The position numbers and the translations under genes are program-made. A stretch of 64,000 nt of DNA, from NCBI RefSeq assembly GCF_004682055.1, contig NZ_QUZU01000011.1:1-64000 (forward strand), read 5' to 3'. Shown here in pieces: positions 1-7,883 of the stretch; position 1 is the first letter of the stretch; the number at the start of each line of letters is the position of its first letter. Source of the stretch: Pseudomonas kairouanensis (lineage in GTDB: Bacteria > Pseudomonadota > Gammaproteobacteria > Pseudomonadales > Pseudomonadaceae). The notes under the pieces were generated by a model. The model had not been told where the DNA came from and did no database searches. It saw only the letters and a list, made by a program, of their open reading frames with translations.

Positions 1-806
1 CCGACAGCCTGCAAGCCAGCACCCTGGAGCGTTTGCAGCTGGAAAACCACCTGCGCAAGGCCATCGAAGAGCGCCAGCTCACGGTGTTCTACCAACCCAA
101 GCTGTGCCTGGCCACTGGCAAGCTCAATGCCGCCGAGGCGCTCATCCGCTGGGAGCATCCGCAGTGGGGCATGGTGCCGCCGTCGGACTTTATCGGCCTG
201 GCCGAAGAGACTGGCCTGATCGTGCCCCTGGGCGAGTTCGTGCTGCGTCAGGCCTGCTGGCAGGCGTGTGAATGGCAGCGCCAGGGGTTGGCGCCGATTC
301 GGGTGTCGGTGAACCTGTCCGTGCACCAACTGCGCCAGGGCAAGCTGGTCAGCCTGGTGCGCCAGGTGCTGGAGGAGACAGGCCTGGACCCGCAGTACCT
401 GGAACTGGAACTGACCGAAAGCCAGTTGCTCGACAGCGTCGAGCACATCATCGCCACCTTCCAGCAACTGCGGGACTTGGGTGTGAAGCTGGCCATCGAC
501 GACTTTGGCACTGGCTATTCATCCCTGAGCTACCTAAAGCGCATCCCGGTGGACTACGTGAAGATCGACCAGACCTTTATCCGCGGGCTTGGCCAGGGGC
601 GTGAAGACGCCGCGATCACCCGGGCCATCATCGCCATGGCCCATGGCTTGGCGCTGAAAGTAGTGGCCGAGGGTGTGGAAGATCAGCAGCAACTGGATTT
701 CCTGCGCGTTGAACGCTGCGACGAGGTGCAGGGCTACTTGATCAGTCGGCCGATGCAGGCCGAAGGCTTGGCAGATTTGTTACGGAAAAATGCAGATTTT
801 CCTTAG
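1..806 (+). CDS. EAL-domain cyclic-di-GMP phosphodiesterase (5' truncated)
   Basis: C-terminal part of a larger protein whose start lies before the window; the frame is open from base 3. An EAL domain fills almost the whole fragment. The signature Glu-Ala-Leu is encoded near base 135, followed by VNLSVHQL, an ELTES glutamate, the IDDFGTGYSS loop, the YVKID lysine and the VVAEGVE glutamate. All the metal- and substrate-binding positions expected of an active enzyme are present, so it probably hydrolyses c-di-GMP to pGpG. What precedes the domain (GGDEF, receiver or sensor) cannot be seen. The first visible residues, DSLQASTLERLQLENHL, look like the helical linker often found between GGDEF and EAL domains. 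Confidence 0.9.
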   Translation, partial: DSLQASTLERLQLENHLRKAIEERQLTVFYQPKLCLATGKLNAAEALIRWEHPQWGMVPPSDFIGLAEETGLIVPLGEFVLRQACWQACEWQRQGLAPIRVSVNLSVHQLRQGKLVSLVRQVLEETGLDPQYLELELTESQLLDSVEHIIATFQQLRDLGVKLAIDDFGTGYSSLSYLKRIPVDYVKIDQTFIRGLGQGREDAAITRAIIAMAHGLALKVVAEGVEDQQQLDFLRVERCDEVQGYLISRPMQAEGLADLLRKNADFP

Positions 807-905
807 GGTAGGCCAGGGCGCCCCTGTGGCTACAAAGCCTGCGCCCTTAGATTCAGAGGGCAACAGGGCGATTTAGTGACGCGTCGGACGGGCAAAACGG
901 CAATT

Positions 906-924
906 CTTGTAGTATAACTACAAG
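906..924. promoter_or_regulatory. Perfect palindrome upstream of the HexR-like gene; likely operator
   Basis: CTTGTAGT-ATA-ACTACAAG is a perfect 8+3+8 inverted repeat, 43 bases before the RpiR-family start codon. Its core TGTAGTATAACTACA has the form of the HexR consensus as I recall it (TGTAATTAAATTACA). It overlaps a TATAAC that could be a -10 box, which fits repressor autoregulation. Confidence 0.6.
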
Positions 925-967
925 CTTGCTACATCCCTGGCCCTGCCCATAACAAGAGTCCTGCCCT

Positions 968-1834
968 TTGAACCTGTTGCAACATATCGCCCAGTCGCGC
1001 CACCTGTTACGCAAATCGGAACTCAAGGTTGCCGATCACGTGCTGCTTGACCCTGCGGCCGTGATGCACAGTTCCATGGCTGACCTGGCCCACAGCGTGG
1101 GTATCAGCGAGCCGACCATCGTGCGTTTTTGCCGCGCCATTGGTTGCTCCGGGTTCCAGGACTTGAAACTCAAGCTAGCCCAGAGCCTGGCGGCCGGTGC
1201 AAGCTTCGGGCAGTTCGCGATCCATGAAGACGACTCCGTCGCCGACTACAGCCTCAAAATCTTCGACACCACCTTGCACACCCTCATGGAGGTGCGCGAG
1301 AAGCTCGACCCCATTGAACTGCAAAAGGCCGTGACGGCCATGTCCCAGGCCCAGCGCGTCGAGTTCTATGGCTTCGGCGCCTCGGGTGCAGTGGCCGCCG
1401 ACGCACAACACAAATTCTTCCGACTGTTGCTCACTGCAGCGGCCTACAGCGACCCGCACATGCAGGCCATGTCGGCGGTAACCTTGAAGCCCACCGACGT
1501 AGCGATCTGCATTTCCCAGTCGGGGCGCTCCAAAGACCTGCTGATCACCGCCAATCTGGTGCGTGAAAGCGGCGCCACCCTGATTACCCTGTGCCCGAGC
1601 CAGACGCCGTTGGCGGAACTGTCCACGGTCAACCTGGCGATCGATGTGCATGAAGACACCGAGATCTACACGCCGCTGACGTCGCGCATCGCTCACCTGG
1701 TGGTGATCGACGTGTTGGCGATGGGCGTGGCCATGGCGCGTGGGCCAAGCCTGGTCAACCACCTCAAGAGCGTGAAGCGCAGCTTGCGCAGCCTGCGGCT
1801 GTCGCCCAAATCGGTCAAAGCCCTCGACGACTGA
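968..1834 (+). CDS. RpiR/MurR-family regulator, HexR-like
   Basis: A 288-residue protein with an N-terminal HTH_6 domain (about residues 1-77; recognition helix in the GISEPTIVRFCRAIG stretch) and a C-terminal SIS sugar-phosphate-binding domain (about 125-260; YGFGASGAVAADA and ISQSGRSKDLL). HexR-type proteins repress central carbon genes and release DNA on binding 2-keto-3-deoxy-6-phosphogluconate. The start chosen is TTG, because it is preceded by an AAGAG stretch and gives the full HTH; no in-frame ATG precedes the domain. Pseudomonads usually carry a second HexR next to zwf, and this copy lies near the pyruvate carboxylase genes, so it may be the paralogue rather than HexR itself. Its effector is not shown by the sequence. 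Confidence 0.8.
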   Translation: MNLLQHIAQSRHLLRKSELKVADHVLLDPAAVMHSSMADLAHSVGISEPTIVRFCRAIGCSGFQDLKLKLAQSLAAGASFGQFAIHEDDSVADYSLKIFDTTLHTLMEVREKLDPIELQKAVTAMSQAQRVEFYGFGASGAVAADAQHKFFRLLLTAAAYSDPHMQAMSAVTLKPTDVAICISQSGRSKDLLITANLVRESGATLITLCPSQTPLAELSTVNLAIDVHEDTEIYTPLTSRIAHLVVIDVLAMGVAMARGPSLVNHLKSVKRSLRSLRLSPKSVKALDD

Positions 1835-1854
1835 TTGAAATGCACGCGGCCCCC

Positions 1855-1943
1855 TGTGGGAGCGGGCTTGCTCGCGAAAGCGGTGTATCAGTCAAAGATG
1901 TTTTAACTGATCCACCGCCTTCGCGAGCAAGCCCGCTCCCACA
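1855..1943. repeat. REPIN, GAGCGGGCTTGCTCGCGA class
   Basis: Two REP units face each other: TGTGGGAGCGGGCTTGCTCG at the left and its reverse complement ending in CCCACA at the right, with a variable middle. Each REP can fold by itself and the whole element can form a long hairpin. It lies between the HexR-like gene and the PA3496-like gene. Confidence 0.9.
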
Positions 1944-2054
1944 TTTGGGTCGCCTGCAGATCCGGAATATTCATCGTCCTGTCATCCCCGCGCCGCCAAA
2001 CCGTAACTCCCCAAGCCCATCCTGAACTCCCGTACTCGCCTTGGGAGACTCGAA

Positions 2055-2252
2055 ATGGCCCGTCCCTACGAAGACAGCAACAGCGCCGTAAAAACCCGCC
2101 GCCAGCAGGAAGACCAGCGCCGCATGGCGTTCCGTCGCGCAATCGAAGACCGCTGTGAGGAGCGCCAATTGCTCCAGAGCATCAGTGACTACCCGGAGCT
2201 CCATTGGCAGGCACCCGTGGCTGCCCAGCGAAACGCTCAGCCAGCACGCTGA
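2055..2252 (+). CDS. Small PA3496-like protein, possible envelope-integrity family
   Basis: A 65-residue, very charged protein (MARPYEDSNSAVKTRRQQED start; Arg/Glu/Gln-rich helix) without signal peptide or membrane segment. The opening MARPY and the RRQQEDQRRMAFRRAIE core match my memory of the short Pseudomonas proteins labelled PA3496 family, putative envelope integrity. An ATG follows GGGAGACTCGAA, a usable ribosome site. Its last 71 bases overlap, antisense, the 3' end of the LysR gene that converges on it. Function is unknown. Confidence 0.6.
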   Translation: MARPYEDSNSAVKTRRQQEDQRRMAFRRAIEDRCEERQLLQSISDYPELHWQAPVAAQRNAQPAR

Positions 2253-3156
2253 TCTGCGCCCGCTCGCTGCGGATAAAGCCCAGGAACGCATGGGCCACCG
2301 GTGACAGGCGCTTGGCCTTGGCCTGCACCAGGCACCAACTGCGGTACAGCGGCAGTTCTTCCACCGGCAGCTCCTTGAGCCCGCCGGTGGCCAGCTCCAT
2401 GTTGACCGCGTGGCGTGTCAGCAGGGCCACGCCCAATCCCGCGCATACACATTCACGCTGGGCCTCGGCCGAGGCCACTTCCACCGTTTGGGTGAAGTGC
2501 ACGCGTTTTTCCTTGAAGTACTCCTCGCAGGCCAGCCGCGTGCCCGACCCCGGTTCGCGCAGCAGCAGCGTGTACGGCTCCAGGTCTTGCAGGCGCAGCG
2601 GGCCTTGCAGGCTCAAGGGATGATCGAACGGCGCCACAGCCACAATGGGGTTATTGAGGAATGGCAAGAATTCCAGGCCCATGTCCTGGGGCACCATGGA
2701 CATGATCACCAGGTCGTCGCGGTTGTCCGACAGCCTGCGAATCACCTGGGCACGGTTGACCACCGTAAGCTGCAACTGCACCTCGGGATGCTGGCGCTTG
2801 AAGGCGGCAAACAGGTGCGGCACGAAGTACTTGGCGCTCGACTCGATGGCCAACTTCAACTGGCCCTGCAATGAACCCTGCATGTCCGACAGCTGCATAT
2901 CGAGGTTTTCCAGGCGCCCGAAAATATCCCGGCTGGCCCGTTGCAAGGCTTCTGCTGCTTCGGTCATGTAGAGCTTTTTGCCGACATAATCGAACAGCGG
3001 CTGGCCGATCAGCTCTTCAAGCTGACGAATCTGCAGGCTTACGGCCGGTTGTGTGAGGGACATTTCCTCGGCAGCGCGGCTATAGGAGCGCAAATCGCAC
3101 ACTTCATTGAAGATCTGCAATTGACGCAATGTCATACGCATCAATGATTTACGCAC
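2182..3156 (-). CDS. pycR: LysR-family regulator of pyruvate carboxylase
   Basis: An LTTR with an N-terminal winged HTH (TLRQLQIFNEVCDLRSYSRA, then SLTQPAVSLQIRQLEELIG) and a substrate-binding domain from about residue 100. It is transcribed divergently from pycAB, the classical arrangement of an LTTR and its target, and the 196-bp spacer holds an 18-bp perfect palindrome. The ligand cannot be read from sequence. The ATG at 3156 gives MRKSLMRMTL; an internal ATG (MTLRQLQIF, 3138) is the start used for many relatives and is equally likely. The 3' end overlaps the convergent PA3496-like gene. Confidence 0.85.
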   Translation of the reverse strand: MRKSLMRMTLRQLQIFNEVCDLRSYSRAAEEMSLTQPAVSLQIRQLEELIGQPLFDYVGKKLYMTEAAEALQRASRDIFGRLENLDMQLSDMQGSLQGQLKLAIESSAKYFVPHLFAAFKRQHPEVQLQLTVVNRAQVIRRLSDNRDDLVIMSMVPQDMGLEFLPFLNNPIVAVAPFDHPLSLQGPLRLQDLEPYTLLLREPGSGTRLACEEYFKEKRVHFTQTVEVASAEAQRECVCAGLGVALLTRHAVNMELATGGLKELPVEELPLYRSWCLVQAKAKRLSPVAHAFLGFIRSERAQISVLAERFAGQPRVPANGAPGSH

Positions 3157-3192
3157 TTTTACCGTCCTTTCGCCTGGGGCCGTCCGGCCAAC

Positions 3193-3210
3193 TATAAGTC
3201 TTTACTTATA
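3193..3210. promoter_or_regulatory. Perfect palindrome in the pycR-pycA intergenic region
   Basis: TATAAGT-CTTT-ACTTATA is a perfect 7+4+7 inverted repeat, 37 bases from the pycR start and about 143 bases before pycA. Size and symmetry fit a LysR-type recognition site, so PycR is the natural candidate. A further AT-rich stretch (3220-3240, AATAATTATTG and following) could be the activation half-site or promoter. Confidence 0.55.
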
Positions 3211-3352
3211 CACGACCCAATAATTATTGATTTTTGTTAATCCTGCGCTGCGCATAGTGTGTGTCTCGCGACTGTCATGAAACATTTGGTCACGCGCCGA
3301 CCCGGGTCTAGCGGGTCGAAGAACGCAGCAATCGGCTCAAGGGAATTTCCAA

Positions 3353-4768
3353 GTGATAAAAAAGATCCTGATCGCCAACCGTGGTGAAATTGCCGTACGA
3401 ATCGTGCGTGCCTGCGCCGAGATGGGCATTCGCTCGGTCGCGGTCTACTCCGACGCCGACCGCCACGCGTTGCACGTCAAACGTGCCGACGAGGCCCACA
3501 GCATTGGTGCCGAGCCCCTGGCCGGTTACCTGAACCCGCGCAAGCTGGTGAACCTGGCGGTGGAAACCGGTTGTGATGCCCTGCATCCCGGCTATGGCTT
3601 CCTGTCGGAAAACGCTGAACTGGCCGACATCTGTGCCGAACGTGGGATCAAATTCATCGGCCCGGCCGCTGAAGTGATCCGCCGCATGGGCGACAAGACC
3701 GAAGCGCGCCGCAGCATGATCAAGGCTGGCGTACCGGTTACCCCCGGCACCGAAGGCAACGTCGCCGACATCGCCGAGGCGCTCACCGAAGGCGACCGCA
3801 TTGGTTACCCGGTGATGCTCAAGGCCACCTCCGGTGGTGGCGGTCGCGGTATCCGTCGTTGCAACAGCCGTGAAGAACTTGAACAAGCCTTCCCCCGCGT
3901 TATCTCCGAGGCCACCAAGGCGTTCGGTTCGGCGGAAGTGTTCCTGGAAAAATGCATCGTCAATCCCAAGCACATCGAGGCCCAGATCCTCGGTGACAGT
4001 TTTGGCAACGTGGTGCACCTGTTCGAGCGCGATTGCTCGATCCAGCGCCGCAACCAGAAGCTCATCGAAATCGCCCCAAGCCCGCAATTGACGCCAGAGC
4101 AGCGCGCCTACATCGGTGACCTGTCGGTGCGTGCCGCCAAGGCCGTGGGTTATGAGAACGCCGGTACCGTGGAGTTCCTGCTCGCCGAGGGCGAGGTGTA
4201 CTTCATGGAGATGAACACCCGGGTGCAGGTGGAGCACACCATCACCGAGGAAATCACCGGGATCGACATCGTTCGCGAGCAGATCCGCATCGCCTCCGGC
4301 CTGCCGCTGTCGGTGAAACAGGAAGACATCCAGCACCGTGGTTTCGCGTTGCAGTTCCGTATCAACGCCGAAGACCCGAAGAACAACTTCCTGCCCAGCT
4401 TCGGCAAGATCACCCGTTACTACGCCCCCGGCGGTCCCGGCGTGCGTACCGACACGGCGATCTATACCGGCTATACCATCCCGCCGTTCTACGACTCCAT
4501 GTGCCTGAAACTGGTGGTGTGGGCGTTGACCTGGGAAGAAGCCATGGACCGCGGCCTGCGTGCCCTGGACGACATGCGCCTGCAGGGTGTGAAGACCACC
4601 GCCGCTTATTACCAAGAAATCCTGCGCAACCCGGAATTCCGCAGCGGCCAGTTCAATACAAGCTTTGTGGAAAGCCATCCTGAGCTGACCAACTACTCGA
4701 TCAAGCGCAAACCCGAAGAGCTGGCCCTGGCCATCGCCGCCGCCATCGCCGCCCACGCAGGCCTGTGA
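3353..4768 (+). CDS. pycA: Pyruvate carboxylase subunit A (biotin carboxylase)
   Basis: A 471-residue biotin carboxylase: pre-ATP-grasp domain (IKKILIANRGEIAVRIVRAC), ATP-grasp with the glycine loop GGGGRGIRR near residues 163-171, the EMNTRVQVEH catalytic strand, and a biotin carboxylase C-terminal domain to about 440. It carboxylates biotin using ATP and bicarbonate. Because it is followed 11 bp later by an OadA-like carboxyltransferase/BCCP subunit, it belongs to a two-subunit (alpha4-beta4) pyruvate carboxylase rather than to acetyl-CoA carboxylase; databases often call it accC-2. The start is GTG, after GGGAATTTCCAA. The pathway role is anaplerotic formation of oxaloacetate. Confidence 0.93.
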   Translation: MIKKILIANRGEIAVRIVRACAEMGIRSVAVYSDADRHALHVKRADEAHSIGAEPLAGYLNPRKLVNLAVETGCDALHPGYGFLSENAELADICAERGIKFIGPAAEVIRRMGDKTEARRSMIKAGVPVTPGTEGNVADIAEALTEGDRIGYPVMLKATSGGGGRGIRRCNSREELEQAFPRVISEATKAFGSAEVFLEKCIVNPKHIEAQILGDSFGNVVHLFERDCSIQRRNQKLIEIAPSPQLTPEQRAYIGDLSVRAAKAVGYENAGTVEFLLAEGEVYFMEMNTRVQVEHTITEEITGIDIVREQIRIASGLPLSVKQEDIQHRGFALQFRINAEDPKNNFLPSFGKITRYYAPGGPGVRTDTAIYTGYTIPPFYDSMCLKLVVWALTWEEAMDRGLRALDDMRLQGVKTTAAYYQEILRNPEFRSGQFNTSFVESHPELTNYSIKRKPEELALAIAAAIAAHAGL

Positions 4769-4779
4769 GGAATATTCCA

Positions 4780-6588
4780 ATGTCTAAAAAAATCTTCGTT
4801 ACCGACACCATCCTGCGCGACGCTCATCAATCGCTGCTCGCCACCCGTATGCGCACTGACGACATGCTGCCGATCTGCGACAAGCTCGACAAAGTCGGCT
4901 ACTGGTCCCTGGAAGTCTGGGGCGGCGCCACCTTTGATGCATGCGTGCGCTTTTTGAAAGAAGACCCGTGGGAGCGCCTGCGCAAACTGCGCGCCGCATT
5001 GCCCAACACCCGCCTGCAAATGCTGCTGCGCGGCCAGAACCTGCTGGGCTACCGTCACTACAGCGATGACGTGGTCAAAGCTTTCGTCGCCAAGGCCGCC
5101 GTGAATGGCATCGACGTGTTCCGTATCTTCGACGCGATGAACGACGTGCGTAACCTGCGCGTGGCCATCGAAGCGGTGAAAGCTGCGGGCAAACACGCCC
5201 AGGGCACCATCGCCTACACCACCAGCCCGGTGCACACCGTCGAAGCGTTCGTGGCCCAGGCCAAGCAGCTGGAATCCATGGGTTGCGACTCCATCGCGAT
5301 CAAGGACATGGCTGGCCTGCTGACTCCGTTTGCCACCGGTGAGCTGGTCAAGGCGCTCAAGGCCGAGCAGAGCCTGCCAGTTTTCATCCACTCCCACGAC
5401 ACCGCAGGCCTGGCCGCGATGTGCCAACTCAAGGCCATCGAAAACGGTGCCGACCACATCGACACCGCCATCTCCAGCTTCGCCTGGGGCACCAGCCACC
5501 CCGGCACCGAGTCGATGGTTGCGGCCCTTAAAGGCAGCGAGTTCGACACCGGCTTGAGCCTGGAGCTGCTGCAAGAGATCGGTCTGTATTTCTACGCCGT
5601 GCGTAAGAAGTATCACCAGTTCGAAAGCGAATTCACCGCCGTCGATACCCGTGTGCAAGTCAACCAGGTACCGGGCGGGATGATCTCCAACCTGGCCAAC
5701 CAGTTGAAGGAGCAGGGCGCCCTCAACCGCATGAGTGAAGTGCTGGCCGAAATCCCGCGTGTGCGTGAAGACCTGGGCTTCCCGCCGCTGGTGACGCCGA
5801 CTTCGCAGATCGTCGGCACCCAGGCGTTCTTCAACGTGCTGGCCGGCGAGCGCTACAAGACCATCACCAACGAAGTGAAGCTTTACCTGCAAGGCGGCTA
5901 CGGCAAGGCGCCGGGCACGGTGAACGAGAAGCTGCGTCGCCAGGCCATCGGCAGCGAAGAAGTGATCGACGTGCGCCCGGCCGATCTGCTCAAGCCGGAA
6001 ATGACCAAGCTGCGCGGCGAAATCGGCGCGTTGGCCAAGTCGGAAGAAGACGTGCTGACCTACGCCATGTTCCCGGACATTGGCCGCAAGTTCCTCGAAG
6101 AGCGCGACGCCGGCACCCTGGCGCCGGAAGTGCTGTTGCCGATTCCTGAAGCGGGCGGTGTGGCCCGTGCCGGTGGCGAGGGCGTGCCGACCGAGTTCGT
6201 CATCGACGTGCACGGCGAAAGCTACCGCGTGGACATCACCGGTGTCGGCGTGAAGGCCGAAGGCAAGCGTCACTTCTACCTGTCCATCGACGGCATGCCG
6301 GAAGAAGTGGTGTTCGAGCCGCTCAACGAATTCGTCAGCGCCGGCGGCAGCAAACGCAAGCACGCCACCGAGCCGGGTCATGTCAGCACGGCGATGCCGG
6401 GCAATATCGTCGACGTACTGGTCAAGGAAGGCGACGTGGTCAAGGCCGGCCAGGCCGTGCTGATCACCGAAGCCATGAAGATGGAAACCGAAGTGCAGGC
6501 AGCGATTGCCGGCAAGGTGACTGCCGTTCATGTGGCCAAGGGCGACCGGGTCAACCCTGGCGAAATCCTGATTGAAATCGAAGGCTGA
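4780..6588 (+). CDS. pycB: Pyruvate carboxylase subunit B (carboxyltransferase + biotin carrier)
   Basis: A 602-residue OadA-type protein. An HMGL-like TIM barrel (DTILRDAHQSLLATRMRTDD, residues 9-28; metal-site SHDTAG; HIDTAISSFAWGTSHPGTE) is followed by the carboxylase-conserved domain and a C-terminal biotinyl domain with EAMKMET; the biotinylated lysine is about residue 567. It transfers CO2 from biotin to pyruvate. The ATG follows a GAGGAATATT ribosome site just after the pycA stop, so the two genes are co-transcribed. No oadB/oadG sodium-pump genes are present, which supports pyruvate carboxylase over oxaloacetate decarboxylase. Confidence 0.93.
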   Translation: MSKKIFVTDTILRDAHQSLLATRMRTDDMLPICDKLDKVGYWSLEVWGGATFDACVRFLKEDPWERLRKLRAALPNTRLQMLLRGQNLLGYRHYSDDVVKAFVAKAAVNGIDVFRIFDAMNDVRNLRVAIEAVKAAGKHAQGTIAYTTSPVHTVEAFVAQAKQLESMGCDSIAIKDMAGLLTPFATGELVKALKAEQSLPVFIHSHDTAGLAAMCQLKAIENGADHIDTAISSFAWGTSHPGTESMVAALKGSEFDTGLSLELLQEIGLYFYAVRKKYHQFESEFTAVDTRVQVNQVPGGMISNLANQLKEQGALNRMSEVLAEIPRVREDLGFPPLVTPTSQIVGTQAFFNVLAGERYKTITNEVKLYLQGGYGKAPGTVNEKLRRQAIGSEEVIDVRPADLLKPEMTKLRGEIGALAKSEEDVLTYAMFPDIGRKFLEERDAGTLAPEVLLPIPEAGGVARAGGEGVPTEFVIDVHGESYRVDITGVGVKAEGKRHFYLSIDGMPEEVVFEPLNEFVSAGGSKRKHATEPGHVSTAMPGNIVDVLVKEGDVVKAGQAVLITEAMKMETEVQAAIAGKVTAVHVAKGDRVNPGEILIEIEG

Positions 6589-6621
6589 TCCCTAGCCTTC
6601 GACACTACCGCTTAATCCTCG

Positions 6622-6647
6622 GGGGGGCAGGTGCTCCCCTTTTTTTT
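6622..6647 (+). terminator. Intrinsic terminator after pycAB
   Basis: GGGGGGC-AGGT-GCTCCCC (one G-U pair) is followed by eight T residues, ending the pyc operon before the convergent passenger gene. Confidence 0.85.
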
Positions 6648-6663
6648 GCCTGGAGTTTGGCGG

Positions 6664-7773
6664 TCAGGCGGGGGTGGGCTCCTTGGGTTTGAAGGTGACG
6701 AACACGTCGTGGGATTTGTAGGTGAGCACTGGGATCAGGTTTTTCAGGTTGCTGGTGACGTTGGCGAATTGGCCTTCAATCCGCTCGGCATTGAGCAGGC
6801 GCACGGGGCGTGAGGGCAGATGGTGTTCATCGGGCACCTGAATGCTCAGCGTAGCGCCACCCAAGTTGGCAGTGTTGCCAACGCTCACGGTTCCATCGGC
6901 CCCCGCCGTGAAGGCCAAGGTTGAACCCGCCCGCATGATCAGGTCTTTGTCGATTCGGGTGGCGGGCCCCATTCGCAGTGTGCCCGCGACGTCGAGTTGG
7001 TCCGCCGTGCCGCCGGAATAGATGGCACCTCGCTCCACCGTTGTCTTGCCGCTGATGCTGCTTTGGTTGATCAGCGTTGCACCGCTATACACCTGGTTCA
7101 TCGTGCTGTTCGTTATCGGACCGGTGAGGGCCCATTCGCCTTTGGCTACCCATAGGTTCATCCGGCTGGCGCCATTGAAAGTGCCCCCTGCGTGATCATC
7201 CAGGTAGGCGCCGTTGATACCTTCACCGCCGTCCACCAAGCCTTCAATACGCGAACCGCTGCGCACCATCAATTTGTCGTTCCCACCGCCCATGTCTAGA
7301 GCGACGGTTGTTCCTTTGATGAGGCCTGCGTTGTCGACTTCGTCGTGTTGATTACCGCCCAATTTAACCCCGGCTCCGTTCAGGCCGATGAGGCTGCCGT
7401 GATTTTCCAACCAGGTCGGGTGTATACCGCTACTGCTTAACCCGTTCTCGGTACCCTCCCTTATTTTGCCTTTTGGGAGGTTGAGTTCCACCGCGCGCAG
7501 GGAGACAAAAGGCTCGGTTGAACGGGTAGGCGTGGCAATTATTCTGGCGAGATTGTCGGCGTTATATTCCTTGCCACTGGCAAGTTTGCTGGAGCTGGCG
7601 CTGTAGGTGTTATTGAGTCGGTGTTGGGTATCACCGTTGACGGCGGCCCGTAAGTCTTCGGCGACATTTTGCCCAGCGCCCGGTTTATGGCTGGTTTGGG
7701 AGAGGTGCTTTTCAGGCGTTGGAGTGGAGGTCTGGGTAGCAGGGGAGGGAGTGTAGAACGGGATCGACGACAT
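6664..7773 (-). CDS. Autotransporter passenger-like beta-helix protein without a barrel
   Basis: A 369-residue protein with a Ser/Thr/Pro-rich N-terminus (MSSIPFYTPSPATQTSTPTP) and no signal peptide. From about residue 115 it shows short glycine-rich repeats typical of the distal part of autotransporter passengers (VDNAGLIKGTTVALDMGGGN, VDGGEGINGAYLDDHAGG, RAGSTLAFTAGADG) and ends with the usual passenger finish (SHDVFVTFKPKEP), exactly where a beta-barrel should begin but does not. A separate barrel gene lies just upstream on the same strand. ATG 7773 is chosen over GTG 7788 because the barrel gene's ATG has almost the same preceding bases (GAGGCCGGRA). How it would leave the cytoplasm is unclear. 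Confidence 0.65.
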   Translation of the reverse strand: MSSIPFYTPSPATQTSTPTPEKHLSQTSHKPGAGQNVAEDLRAAVNGDTQHRLNNTYSASSSKLASGKEYNADNLARIIATPTRSTEPFVSLRAVELNLPKGKIREGTENGLSSSGIHPTWLENHGSLIGLNGAGVKLGGNQHDEVDNAGLIKGTTVALDMGGGNDKLMVRSGSRIEGLVDGGEGINGAYLDDHAGGTFNGASRMNLWVAKGEWALTGPITNSTMNQVYSGATLINQSSISGKTTVERGAIYSGGTADQLDVAGTLRMGPATRIDKDLIMRAGSTLAFTAGADGTVSVGNTANLGGATLSIQVPDEHHLPSRPVRLLNAERIEGQFANVTSNLKNLIPVLTYKSHDVFVTFKPKEPTPA

Positions 7774-7883
7774 GGTTTCCGGCCTCACGTATGTAGGAGG
7801 CCGAAATGTAGCGGGCGCTTGTGAGTGGTGACTGTCAGAGCTGCCACCAGATTTACGCAGGAAATGGCGTCAGTTTGCGGAGG

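Noticed and set aside
1855..1943. CRISPR-like repeats
   Set aside because: The repeated units are paired inverted REPs scattered singly over the window, not a regular array of repeats and unique spacers.
4693..6531. 612-codon open frame antisense to pycB
   Set aside because: It mirrors the codon bias of pycB (GC-rich third positions leave the antisense frame open), and the protein is His/Gly/Val-rich without family features.
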